NCBI GenBank assembly: GCA_963924555.1
Contig: OZ004593.1
Coordinates: 1,550,001 to 1,614,000 of the forward strand
Length of the DNA stretch: 64,000 nucleotides
Source of the DNA: Crambe crambe
Taxonomy: Eukaryota; Porifera; Demospongiae; Poecilosclerida; Crambeidae
Reading direction: 5' to 3'
In this document: one piece after another, positions 1 through 9,713 of the stretch
Numbering within the stretch: position 1 is the first letter of the stretch
Layout: every line of letters begins with the position of its first letter
Position numbers and translations under genes: made by a program
The notes under the pieces: generated by a model
Told to the model about the DNA's origin: nothing
Database searches by the model: none
What the model saw: only the letters and a program-made list of their open reading frames with translations

Positions 1-701
1 GCTGCTTAACCACCAGACATATTTCAAAGAGGTGATCTACAAGAGTGCAGCCACTGTGACCAAGAGGATATTTCCAGACATTCCTTGTTTATAACAATTT
101 GAGAGTCAATAAGGTCGTATGCTGCTTTTAAAGAGTAGATATTCAATACAGAACACTTTTCAATTGTGTCTTGCATTAGATAAAGTAGAAAATCGATTGG
201 AGGAAACATCAATAAGTTCATAAAACAGCAATAAAAGATTATAGCTAATCAAAACAATAATAATGGATACTTAGTGTGCATGGTGTGTGTTTGCATGTGT
301 GGTGATAATAGGAATGGTAGGAATAACTTGAATTAGATAGTGAAGTGAATGTGGTGGGCATTAAATAATGTTCACCATAACATGCCTCCAGCTATGGTTA
401 GCCTAGCTAAGCCAGTGAAATGACTTTACAGCTGGGTACCTAGTACCTGGTAGCCTAGCTATGGTAGCTAAACCTGGTAGCTAAGTCAGTGAAATGACTT
501 TACAGCTGGGTACCTGGTACCTGATCTAATACTCTTGTGGGGAAAAAAATGATATTGAGATATCCATTGTTGATGCAAATGCAATAAAAGCTTATAGACA
601 GCTGGATGCAATGACTTTGAAAGTTATTTATTGCTAAACAATAATAACTATGAGACTTAGCTGCTGTAGAAGAGCATAGCAGGTAGAATAGGTGTCCAAT
701 A
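1..701. other. Intergenic DNA upstream of the first membrane gene
   Basis: I see no convincing gene here. A 65-codon minus-strand open frame at 24-221 has no recognisable motif and is probably chance, or at best an exon of a gene lying outside the window. The last 100 bases before the ATG at 702 closely match the bases before the second paralogue's ATG at 3409, so this stretch includes the duplicated 5' flank and presumably promoter of the first gene. Confidence 0.6.
405..523. repeat. Short direct repeat, two copies of about 45 bp
   Basis: The segments at 405-449 and 479-523 repeat each other almost exactly. Each contains agtgaaatgactttacagct followed by gggtacct and a partial second gtacct. 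No function is evident. Confidence 0.8.
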
Positions 702-2543
702 ATGTCTGCAACAAGAGTGTTGTTATTCCTAAGTTATTTTGTTGTACGAGGATTTGCAGGAGAAGTCCAAGAGCTCTCTTCATCAGCTGTTGACCATCAG
801 AGTATCATTTTAGGTAATAATCGACAAACAACATACTCTTCGTTATTTTGCAACTCATCGTTAACATGCTCAGAAAGTGACGAGAATTCCTGTCCTCCAT
901 ATTTAATATGTGAGGAGCAACAGTGTCAGTGTCGAGATGATTACCCCCATGGCATCAAATGCAGTGCTACAGGCATCGAAGTGTTGACCTGTCACTGTGT
1001 CACGTACAGTGCTGCAAACAAACTATTGCTATTTGGAGACTGTCTTTATAATTGTGGGAAGAATCTCTTGTATTGGCGACTTCCGGATAACATCAGTGAC
1101 TTGAATGATAGTATGTGTGGTAAGGTTTGGAGGAGAGATGGAGCGTTATGTGGGAGGTGTTTACCTAATCATTACCCCATGGCGTATTCTTACAATTTGA
1201 CTTGTATCGAGTGCCGTAATATCGGGTGGAACTGGGCTCGATACATCATGGCAGCTTATATGCCTCTCACTCTGTTTTATCTCGTGCTTCTTTTCTTCAG
1301 AGTCAACATAACATCCAGTTATTGCTATGCTTTTGTCACGTATTGCCAAGCTGTTACCATACCATTTCTGTTACGAGTTATGTTCATAGATGTAGCCTTC
1401 AAGACCAGTAAAAAGTTCTCGATTGGAGCCAAGATCTTAACATCCTTCTTTGGAGTATGGAACTTGGATTTCTTTAGGCTGTTCTATTCCGATATCTGTC
1501 TTGGAATAGGCATTCTCCCCACGTTGGCACTAGACTATGCAATAGCAGTGTACCCTCTCATCTTAATAGCGATCTCCTATTTCCTAGTGGTTCTCTATTA
1601 CAGGAATTATCGGCTGATTGTCTTCATGTGGAAACCTTTTCAGAGACTTTTTTCTTTATTTGGCAGGAACTGGGACATTCGCACCTCCATACTCGATGTC
1701 TTCTCAACTTTTTTCTTGCTCTCAAATATGAAATTCCTTAGTGTGTCATTTGATTTGCTGATTTTCACAAAAGTGCACGAGCTTCACCCTAACGGCCACA
1801 ATCACACCTTTGGACTGTACTATGCAGCGGATATTGAGTACTTTGGCAGTGAGCATCTTCCTTATGCTATTCTGGCTCTAGTTGTTCTGCTAATATTTGT
1901 GATACTGCCAGTAACCATCCTATTTTGTTATCCTTTTGCACTTTTCCAGAGATTCCTCAACCTCTTTCCAATCCACTGGCACGCTCTGCATGCATTCATG
2001 GACATCTTTCAAGGCTGTTATAAGAATGGAACTGATCCGGGAACCTGTGATTGCCGTTGGTTTTCTGCTGTATATTACATTTTTCGCATCATTTGTTTTT
2101 TGGTCTATGCCTTCACTCGGAATATATTATGTTTCATTATATGTGGGGGTATACTCTTGTTTTTCTCCATTTTTGTGCTCGTTGTCCAGCCATTCAAGTC
2201 GTCTGTCGCATACAATAACAACATATTGACAATTTTCACCCAGCTTCTTGCTCTCTCTTTCATATTTGTGACTGGACAAAATTTGTCCCATATCCACATG
2301 CCATCGTCCACTGAATTCTTCCGCATAATCTCTATCATGCTCGTCTGTACTGTTTTTCTCTATGCTCTCTTCATCATCTTGGTTTGGCTCACCAAGAAGA
2401 AGAAATTCAGTCTTAATTTGATCCGAAGGTTCATAGCCTGGAGGAAGGGGTACGATCCAGTGATTAACGAGCGAGGCTCGATCAATAATTCTATACTGCA
2501 TTCCAGAGAGAGTATGAAGGACGTTATTTCACATGCAAATTAA
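702..2543 (+). CDS. Multipass membrane protein with Cys-rich ectodomain, paralogue 1
   Basis: Intronless frame of 613 residues. It starts with a cleavable-type signal peptide (residues 1-20), followed by a Cys-rich, N-glycosylation-rich ectodomain (about 21-178). The ectodomain ends in the motif CGRCLPNHYP (150-159) and a CxxC-like pair just before the first membrane segment (about 181-202). About nine hydrophobic segments follow. The loop motif WNLDFFR (253-259) precedes a DYAIAVYP segment, and a further conserved loop reads YYAADIEYFGSEHLPYA. The tail (about 570-613) is basic and probably cytoplasmic. I recall this C-terminal membrane module from expanded demosponge and other invertebrate families of unknown function; that is memory, not a search result. 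The role could be receptor, channel or transporter, and none of these is proven. It is nearly identical to the next gene, including the bases before the ATG, so the duplication is recent. Unlike its paralogues it has FFRLFY where they have FFRPFY. Confidence 0.9.
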   Translation: MSATRVLLFLSYFVVRGFAGEVQELSSSAVDHQSIILGNNRQTTYSSLFCNSSLTCSESDENSCPPYLICEEQQCQCRDDYPHGIKCSATGIEVLTCHCVTYSAANKLLLFGDCLYNCGKNLLYWRLPDNISDLNDSMCGKVWRRDGALCGRCLPNHYPMAYSYNLTCIECRNIGWNWARYIMAAYMPLTLFYLVLLFFRVNITSSYCYAFVTYCQAVTIPFLLRVMFIDVAFKTSKKFSIGAKILTSFFGVWNLDFFRLFYSDICLGIGILPTLALDYAIAVYPLILIAISYFLVVLYYRNYRLIVFMWKPFQRLFSLFGRNWDIRTSILDVFSTFFLLSNMKFLSVSFDLLIFTKVHELHPNGHNHTFGLYYAADIEYFGSEHLPYAILALVVLLIFVILPVTILFCYPFALFQRFLNLFPIHWHALHAFMDIFQGCYKNGTDPGTCDCRWFSAVYYIFRIICFLVYAFTRNILCFIICGGILLFFSIFVLVVQPFKSSVAYNNNILTIFTQLLALSFIFVTGQNLSHIHMPSSTEFFRIISIMLVCTVFLYALFIILVWLTKKKKFSLNLIRRFIAWRKGYDPVINERGSINNSILHSRESMKDVISHAN

Positions 2544-3408
2544 GTATATTTCAAATACAGTTACCTTACATATTAATATCATGTTTAAAATACAGTTTTT
2601 AGTCATAGCTTTTCTTGTCTGTTACATTAAGAGCGCAAGTATTATATTCTTTTTGTTGATGAGAACCATAATATGCTTGTATGGATGTAAAGTGAAACTT
2701 GATACTCCAATAAAATGCATTGCAGCAGTCATAAAAGATGTTGGCAACCTCAGTCAATCCAGTGAAGATGCATACCCTAGCTCTCACCTCAGTCCAGTGA
2801 AGGTACATATCCTAGCTCTCACCTCAGTCCAGTGAAGGTGCATACCCTAGCTCTCACCTCAGTCCAGTGAAGGTGCATACCCTAGCTCTCACCTCAGTCC
2901 AGTGAAGGTGCATACCCTAGCTCTCACTTGAATTAGTGCAACTATTTTGTGAATTACTTGATCTGGTGATAATGCTACTTGTAAAAGTGCACACCATCAA
3001 TAATGCTAATACTGCCTCATCTCACCATTGCACAGGATGTTTGTAGTTGTTTTGGTAAATTCTCCCATTTTTAACCCGTTTTTTGTTTAAGAGGCAGCAC
3101 ATTGAGACATGTATGTCAACCTTTGAGCTGTGAATTTACTGTTTCTACATATTATTCTCTTGTTTTTGGATACATTTGATGACAGCTTAAGTTGTTGTAA
3201 CCACAATGATTGACAATGAATGGGAAATGTTCTATAAACAATTCTTAAATTTACAATTTAAGGCAATGTAATGTTCTTAGTGTGGTCTGTATCTAATACT
3301 CTTAGAAAAAAAAATATGTGATTTAGGGATGACACGTAGACAATGACTTCTGTACCCTGAGGCTTAACTGCTGTAGAAGAGCATAATAGGTGGAATAGGT
3401 GTCCGATA
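2544..3408. other. Intergenic DNA between paralogues 1 and 2
   Basis: It holds the 3' end of paralogue 1, a 35-bp tandem repeat (2758-2929) and, from about 3300, the 5' flank of paralogue 2, which resembles 600-701. No other gene is seen. Confidence 0.7.
2758..2929. repeat. 35-bp tandem repeat, about five units
   Basis: The unit begins ctagctctcacctcagtcca and recurs every 35 bp with starts at 2777, 2812, 2847, 2882 and 2917, with only a few substitutions. It lies just downstream of paralogue 1, and a partial diverged copy is visible near 5690. Confidence 0.9.
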
Positions 3409-5247
3409 ATGTCTGCAACAAGAGTGTTGTTGTTCCTAAGTTATTTAGTTGCACGAGGAGAAGCCCAAGAGCTCTCTTCATCAGCTGTTGATCATCAGAG
3501 TATCATTTTTGGTGAAAATCGACAAGCAACATACTCTTCATTATTTTGCAACTCATCATTAGCATGCTCAGAAAGTGACGAGAATTCCTGTCCTCCATAT
3601 TTAATATGTGAGGAGCAGAAGTGTCAGTGTCGAGATGATTACCCCCATGGCATCAAATGCAGTGCTACAGGCATCGAAGTGTTGACCTGTCACTGTGTCA
3701 CGTACTATGCTACTAAGAAACTATTGCTATTTGGAGACTGTCTTTTCAATTGTGGGAACACGGTAGGGAATAAAACTAATCCGTTGTACCTGCGACTTCC
3801 AGATAACATTAGTGACTTGAATGATAGTATGTGTGGTAAGGTTTGGAGGAGAGATGGAGCATTGTGTGGGAGGTGTTTGCCTAATCATTACCCCATGGCA
3901 TATTCTTACAATTTGACTTGTATTGAGTGCCGAAACATTGGGTGGAACTGGGTTCGATACATCATGGCAGCTTATATGCCTCTCACTCTGTTTTATCTTG
4001 TGCTTCTTTTCTTCAGAGTTAACATAACATCCAGTTATTGTTATGCTTTTGTCACGTATTGCCAAGCTGTTGCTATGCCACTTCTGTTACGAGTTGTCTT
4101 CATATATCTAGCCTTCAACACCAGGAAAAAATTCTTGATTGGAACCAAGATCTTTGCATCCTTCTTTGGAGTATGGAACTTGGATTTCTTTAGGCCGTTC
4201 TATTCTGATGTTTGTCTTGGAATAGGCATTCTCCCCACGTTGGCATTGGACTATGCCATAGCAGTGTACCCTCTCATCTTAATAGCGATCTCTTATTTCC
4301 TAGTGGTTCTCTATTACAAGAACTATCGGCTGATTGTCTTCATGTGGAAACCTTTCCAGAGACTTTTTTCTTTATTTGGCAGGAACTGGGACATTCGCAC
4401 CTCCATACTCGATGTCTTCTCGACTTTTTTCTTGCTCTCAAATATGAAATTCCTTAGTGTGTCATTCGATTTGCTGATTTTCACAGAAGTGTATGAACTT
4501 CACCCTAACAGCCACAATCACACCTTAGGACTGTATTATGCAGCGGATATTGAGTACTTTGGCAGTGAGCATCTTCCTTATGCTGTTCTGGCTCTAGTTA
4601 TTCTGCTAATATTTGTGGTACTGCCAGTAACCATCCTTTTTTGTTATCCTTTCACACTTTTCCAGAGATTCCTCAACCTCTTTCCAATCCGCTGGCAAGC
4701 TCTGCATGCCTTCATGGACATCTTCCAAGGCTGTTATAAGAATGGAACCGATCCGGGAACCCGTGATTGCCGTTGGTTTTCTGCTGTATATTACATTTTT
4801 CGTATCATTTGTTTTTTGGTCTATGCCTTCACTCGGAATATTATGTGTTTCGTTATATGTGGGGGTATACTCTTGTTCTTCTCCATCCTAGTGATCATCA
4901 TCCAGCCATTCAAGTCGTCTGTCGCATACAACAACAACATATTGGCAATTTTCACCCAGCTTCTTGCTCTCTCTTTCATATTAGTGGCTGGAGCAGGTTT
5001 GTCCATCATCCACATGCCATCATCCACTGAATTCTTCCGCATAGTATCTTTCTTGCTCATCTCTACTGCTTTTCTCTATGCCATCTTCATTGTCTTGGCT
5101 TGGCTCTCCAAGAATAAGAAATTCACCCGTAGATTCTGGGCATGGTGGAAGGGGTACAATCCGGTGATTGACGAGGGAGGAGCATCAGGCTTGATCAACT
5201 ATCCTGTACTGCATTCCAGAGAGAGTGTTATTTCATATGCAAATTAA
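3409..5247 (+). CDS. Multipass membrane protein with Cys-rich ectodomain, paralogue 2
   Basis: Intronless frame of 612 residues, nearly identical to the gene at 702-2543 from signal peptide to tail. It differs mainly by small indels: a shorter signal-peptide junction, eight extra residues in the ectodomain around residue 120 (NTVGNKTNP region) and a reworked C-terminal tail. The CGRCLPNHYP motif, WNLDFFRPFY loop, DYAIAVYP segment and IEYFGSEHLPYA loop are all kept, and no disabling change is seen, so both copies look functional. The start is the first ATG and gives the same MSATRVLLFLSY signal peptide as paralogue 1. The substrate or ligand is unknown. The concentration of indels in the extracellular part may reflect ligand-side divergence, which is an inference. 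Confidence 0.9.
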   Translation: MSATRVLLFLSYLVARGEAQELSSSAVDHQSIIFGENRQATYSSLFCNSSLACSESDENSCPPYLICEEQKCQCRDDYPHGIKCSATGIEVLTCHCVTYYATKKLLLFGDCLFNCGNTVGNKTNPLYLRLPDNISDLNDSMCGKVWRRDGALCGRCLPNHYPMAYSYNLTCIECRNIGWNWVRYIMAAYMPLTLFYLVLLFFRVNITSSYCYAFVTYCQAVAMPLLLRVVFIYLAFNTRKKFLIGTKIFASFFGVWNLDFFRPFYSDVCLGIGILPTLALDYAIAVYPLILIAISYFLVVLYYKNYRLIVFMWKPFQRLFSLFGRNWDIRTSILDVFSTFFLLSNMKFLSVSFDLLIFTEVYELHPNSHNHTLGLYYAADIEYFGSEHLPYAVLALVILLIFVVLPVTILFCYPFTLFQRFLNLFPIRWQALHAFMDIFQGCYKNGTDPGTRDCRWFSAVYYIFRIICFLVYAFTRNIMCFVICGGILLFFSILVIIIQPFKSSVAYNNNILAIFTQLLALSFILVAGAGLSIIHMPSSTEFFRIVSFLLISTAFLYAIFIVLAWLSKNKKFTRRFWAWWKGYNPVIDEGGASGLINYPVLHSRESVISYAN

Positions 5248-5481
5248 GTCAATTTCAAATGTAAAATAGTTCTTAATATCATGTTTATCATAGAATATGT
5301 ACATTGAAGTTGATTTCAAATATAAAATAGTTCTTAATATCATGTTTATCATAGAATATGTACATTTAAGTCGATTTCAAATATAAAATAGTTCTTAATA
5401 TCATGTTTATCATATGTTTAAGTCGATTTCAAATATAAAATAGTTCTTAATATCATGTTTATCATAGAATATGTACATTTA
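5246..5481. repeat. 61-bp tandem repeat, four units
   Basis: The unit starts aagtcgatttcaaatataaa and ends gaatatgtacattt. The third unit is shortened. The array begins at the stop codon of paralogue 2 and probably forms part of its 3' UTR. Confidence 0.85.
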
Positions 5482-6490
5482 CTATTTTCTTCCATTGTCT
5501 GTTATAAAGAGTATAAGTATGTGATGATAATAAGAATAATCGTGAAGTGGCAGATCCATAAGCTTGTATGGGTTTAGAGTGAAAGCTGATGATCATATGA
5601 TGCACTGCAGTCATAAAAATAAAAATACCATACTCTTATATGGAACTAACTTGGCAAGGCTTTTTCACTAGTTCCAAGGTGCTCTAGTCCAGTACAATGA
5701 AGGTGCATACCCTTGCACTTGAGTCAGTGTAACTATTCACGAATATCTTAATTGTCTGAACCATTAAAGTGCACACCATGACGTCTATGCAGGGCTTTGA
5801 GGGGGTATTTCTATGAAATAACATCTGTCTGTTCAAACCACAATTACTTAATGAAGCAAATGGGCCACCTCTTAGAGTTTTCATCAAGGCCATATTTGCA
5901 TAGTAGGGACTTCATGAGTTTTAAGGTTAAAGTTACTGATTGCTTGCATCAAAAAGTTGTTTTAAGGTGACAGTATGTATCTAGGGGTGATTATCTCATG
6001 CTCAACATGTGTGCTGGACTTAACAGTCCTTGTAACGAAGTCAGTCAAGCAGTCGTCACTCTGTTTTGGTTTTCTTTCTCATAGTGCACTTGTAAAATAA
6101 ACAGACTTCAGTCTACTTCCATTCTTGATGACCAGCAAGTCCCAACTCTGTCTAATAGTAATGGAGTGGATTCAAGCAGATATCCATCTGTCTTCAGTTT
6201 CTTTAGCAAAATAAACAGACTTCAGTCTACTTCCATCCTTGGCAGTTTTCTTAAGATGATCAAGTCCCGACTTCCGTTTTGTTTACTGCTCTGCAAATCG
6301 ACACAATTGTCTCCTTTCCTCCTTTGAGCATTGAACTTGCTCTTGCTCACTTTCACTGTCATGTCTAACTATTTGAAAGTTTAACTGAAATCTCCCGACT
6401 TTAAGATAATCAATTTTTTGCAATTTTGTATATAACGACGCAATTTCTCCAGTGACTTGCGTATTTTACATCGATCACTAGGGGTTTAAG
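5482..6490. other. Intergenic DNA between paralogues 2 and 3
   Basis: No gene seen. A short direct repeat, aataaacagacttcagtcta, occurs near 6097 and 6211. A TATA-like stretch (gtatataacg) lies about 60 bp before the ATG at 6491 and could serve paralogue 3's promoter, which is weak evidence. Confidence 0.55.
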
Positions 6491-8326
6491 ATGTATATTT
6501 TGCCAGCTTTAGTGCTTATTGTGTGTGTTTTTGTGTGTCAAGCTCGTACAGACATCGGTAGCCTTGCTCGAAACTTGACTCCTACTCTGCATAAGGAATA
6601 CGTAAAAGACGACAAACTTCTGCACCTCTCAGAGTCTACTTGTATCGAAGGAGCCTGCCCAACTGGTTTATTTTGTAAGGATGAGCACTTCTGCCAATGT
6701 GGTTCTTATCCGTTTGATGTCATTCATTGCAATGGGACAATTTCGTCGATTTTGAACCATAACTGTGCGTCCTTTGACACTACAAGCAACTTGACTCAGG
6801 TTGGATCCTGTCCATTTATTTATGTAAGTCCAATAGGGAAGCAGAGCAAGTCAGTGTATCGTTTACTTCCAAGGGACCCCAGAGAACTGAACAATGCTAT
6901 GTGCAAGCCATTGAATAGGACGGGAACAATTTGTGGAAGATGTCTTCCCAACCACTACCCTCTGGCCTATTCCTTAAATCTCACTTGTATCCATTGCCCA
7001 CATGTGAGGTGGAACTGGGCAAGGTACGTCATGGCAGCTTTCATTCCAATAACGGTCTTTTATTTCTTCATCCTTGCCTTCAGGGTGAATATAGCCTCCA
7101 GTCACATGCATCCTGTGGTGAGTTACTGCCAATTCCTCTCCATTCCAATCTTCTCTCGTATTACATTCGCTGACTTGGCATTGACTGCAAATCCCCGAAC
7201 TCTCACTGTAGCAAAAATAATGCTGTCGATCTATGGCATATGGAACTTGGATTTCTTCAGGCCCTTTTACACAGATATTTGTCTTGGATTGAGCACTCTC
7301 CCGACTTTTGCTTTGGACTATGTCGTTGCTGTATACCCGTTCTTCCTCATGTTGATCACTTACTTACTAATTGTTCTTTATGATAGGAATTTTAAAGTCG
7401 TCGTCATCATATGGAAACCATTCCAGACTGTGTTCTCTTTCTTCAAAGAGAAATGGAACATTAGAACATCGGTCATCAATGCCTTTGGTACTTTTTTCCT
7501 CTTTTCAAACATGAAACTTCTAAGCATAACATTCGACCTGCTTGCACCGACTACTATTTTTGAGTTACATGAGAGTGGTTTCAACCATTCTTTGGGACTC
7601 TACTATGCTGCTGATATCGAGTACTTTGGCAGTGAGCATCTTCCCTACGCCATCTTGGCTCTGGTAGTCTTGACATTGTTCATTGTCATACCAGTCATCA
7701 TCTTCACTCTTTATCCCTTTTTGTTCTTTCAGAAGTTCCTGAACCTTCTTCCAGTTCGCTGGTACGTCCTGCACACTTTCATGGATTCGTTTCTTGGTTC
7801 CTACAAGGATGGAATGGAACCGGGCACCCGAGATTGTCAGTGGTTTTTTTCACTCTTTTTCTGGTGCCGTCTTGCTCTCTTTATATCTTGTGGATTCAAG
7901 TTGAACTTGATGTATGCCGTGACCTGTACACTGATACTTACACTCTTTGTCATTGCAATCATAATAGTTCAACCCTTCAAGTCTTCACTCGGCCACTATA
8001 ACACCATCCATGCTGTGATAATACTGGTCCTTATTCTCTTCTTTCTCAGTCTGATAGGGAGAAGTGTGTCTTTACTTACAATGCACGACTTCAACTTATT
8101 CTTCACCATATCTGCTTTCATAACTGCATCAGTACCACTTGCATATGTTCTTGTTGTCCTCCTGTACTGCATTTGGAAACAATTGGGTGTATTTCGTAAG
8201 CTCAAGGCTAGAAGGAACGAATATCGACGCTTACTGGATGTTGATGTGGTGGACGAATCCAGGCTGGAGAATCCTGAAGCATACCACAAGAACAATTTAT
8301 CTAATTTTCATCCAACTGAAAATTAA
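6491..8326 (+). CDS. Multipass membrane protein with Cys-rich ectodomain, paralogue 3
   Basis: Intronless frame of 611 residues in the same family as its two upstream neighbours but clearly diverged. A signal peptide (about 1-19) precedes a Cys-rich ectodomain whose spacing (C-x-EGACPTGLFC, then CQCG) differs from paralogues 1 and 2 and is closer to paralogue 4. The family signature is intact: CGRCLPNHYPLAYSLNLTCI before the first membrane segment, WNLDFFRPFYTDICLG, DYVVAVYPFFLM and IEYFGSEHLPYAILALVV. The membrane core is much better conserved than the N-terminal 150 residues and the tail. An AATAAA-like signal near 8355 could end the transcript. Function unknown; a surface receptor or transporter is plausible only by topology. 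Confidence 0.9.
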   Translation: MYILPALVLIVCVFVCQARTDIGSLARNLTPTLHKEYVKDDKLLHLSESTCIEGACPTGLFCKDEHFCQCGSYPFDVIHCNGTISSILNHNCASFDTTSNLTQVGSCPFIYVSPIGKQSKSVYRLLPRDPRELNNAMCKPLNRTGTICGRCLPNHYPLAYSLNLTCIHCPHVRWNWARYVMAAFIPITVFYFFILAFRVNIASSHMHPVVSYCQFLSIPIFSRITFADLALTANPRTLTVAKIMLSIYGIWNLDFFRPFYTDICLGLSTLPTFALDYVVAVYPFFLMLITYLLIVLYDRNFKVVVIIWKPFQTVFSFFKEKWNIRTSVINAFGTFFLFSNMKLLSITFDLLAPTTIFELHESGFNHSLGLYYAADIEYFGSEHLPYAILALVVLTLFIVIPVIIFTLYPFLFFQKFLNLLPVRWYVLHTFMDSFLGSYKDGMEPGTRDCQWFFSLFFWCRLALFISCGFKLNLMYAVTCTLILTLFVIAIIIVQPFKSSLGHYNTIHAVIILVLILFFLSLIGRSVSLLTMHDFNLFFTISAFITASVPLAYVLVVLLYCIWKQLGVFRKLKARRNEYRRLLDVDVVDESRLENPEAYHKNNLSNFHPTEN

Positions 8327-9713
8327 TGCTTTTTATTTTATTAAGTAAAACAAAATAAAACTTGTTTTTAGAGTAAGTGTGTATATTCATCACTGTACTT
8401 CTTTATCATTAAGCATTGGTACAAGAAGGGTGTGGCATTGCTGTACAAGAGAGGTGTGGAATGATATTGGGTATTTGACTTTATTGCACTGGTACGAGAG
8501 GGGTGTGGCATGGTATGTCTGCATGGATACAGTATCAACCGGTAAAGAAGTTGAAACTGACCTACTTGAGAGATGAAAGGATGCATCTCAATGGATTGGT
8601 CCCCCCTTCCAAATTCTTATTCTGCCCAACCCCTCAATATTATTATCCTTTCACACATTCAGTCTTGTGGGAATAATAAACTTGATACTGTATAGAGTTA
8701 GTGCATTTTGTGGCTGCAAAAATCGAAGTGCAGACCATATAAAAATCTTATTTCTGTTTATTAGTCATATATAGAATCAATGAAAATACCACCCCATGAA
8801 GATTTCCCACCGTTATGTTACCTCACTAGTTTGTACTCCATGAAGCGTTGACATTTCATAGCACGAGTGTATATGAAAAAGGCAATGAATAATCACCAAT
8901 GAAAAAATTTTCTTATGTATTTTCATGCTGTTTTCAAATGAGCTCACGTGATTTTCATTGCAGTGTTTTTCTCCATGAAAAAATTATCATGGGTGATTTC
9001 ATAGGTCTGTTAATGTTTATTCTTTTAATGGGCAAAAAAAAACTAAGTGTTTATGTGGTGTGGTTATTTGATTTGATGAGAGTAAGAGATAGAGTAGATG
9101 TGATTTGATAGTTTTACTAGAGAATAACAAGAATCCATAGTGAAACTAGGAGTTCAAAGGAACTTGTGAGGAGAATTGCGTGTGCCCCCTTAGTGCTAGG
9201 ATGTGTGTTACCAGTGTAACTGAAACTAGAAGTTCGGATTGTGACTCGTGAGGAGAATTACATAATTCCTTTAGTGCTAGATGTGTGTTACCAGTGTACC
9301 CGAGGTTTCTTTCCTGTGCAACCAAAGTGGAGACAAAACCCAAGTTTTTAAAGCTGAGAAACCTTAGTTAGTTGCACAATTTAAGCCACAGTCACAATTC
9401 ACAAGACCTGTGGTTGAAGACGTAGCAATTCTACACCAAAAAAACTGCCTCAAGCATTTATTCTAATTACTAAGCACAGATAGTCGCTGATTGCAAAATC
9501 AATGAAGTTTACTGCTAGACTTCCTGTTTAATGGAATATCACATGTCCAATTAAGGAAGTGTTCACATGATAATGTGCACAAACAGGATTCATATGCTTT
9601 CCCTGCATTCCATGGTGGAGTATAAAGTGAAATCTTTCAGCTGATTGGCTTAAGAACAAGTCTGCTAACTTTGTCTGGTAGTGGGCAGTTATAGTCACTG
9701 CTTGTTTGGCAAA
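8327..9713. other. Intergenic DNA between paralogues 3 and 4
   Basis: No gene is seen. Two imperfect copies of an approximately 80-bp unit lie at about 9142-9305 (shared core tgtgttaccagtgta). A smaller repeat containing gaggggtgtggcatgg-like sequence lies at 8410-8515. A TATA-like gagtataaagtg at about 9618 sits 90 bp before the chosen ATG of paralogue 4. Confidence 0.55.

Noticed and set aside
9681-9713. Upstream extension of paralogue 4
   Set aside because: It begins with GTG, and the ATG at 9714 starts a proper signal peptide.
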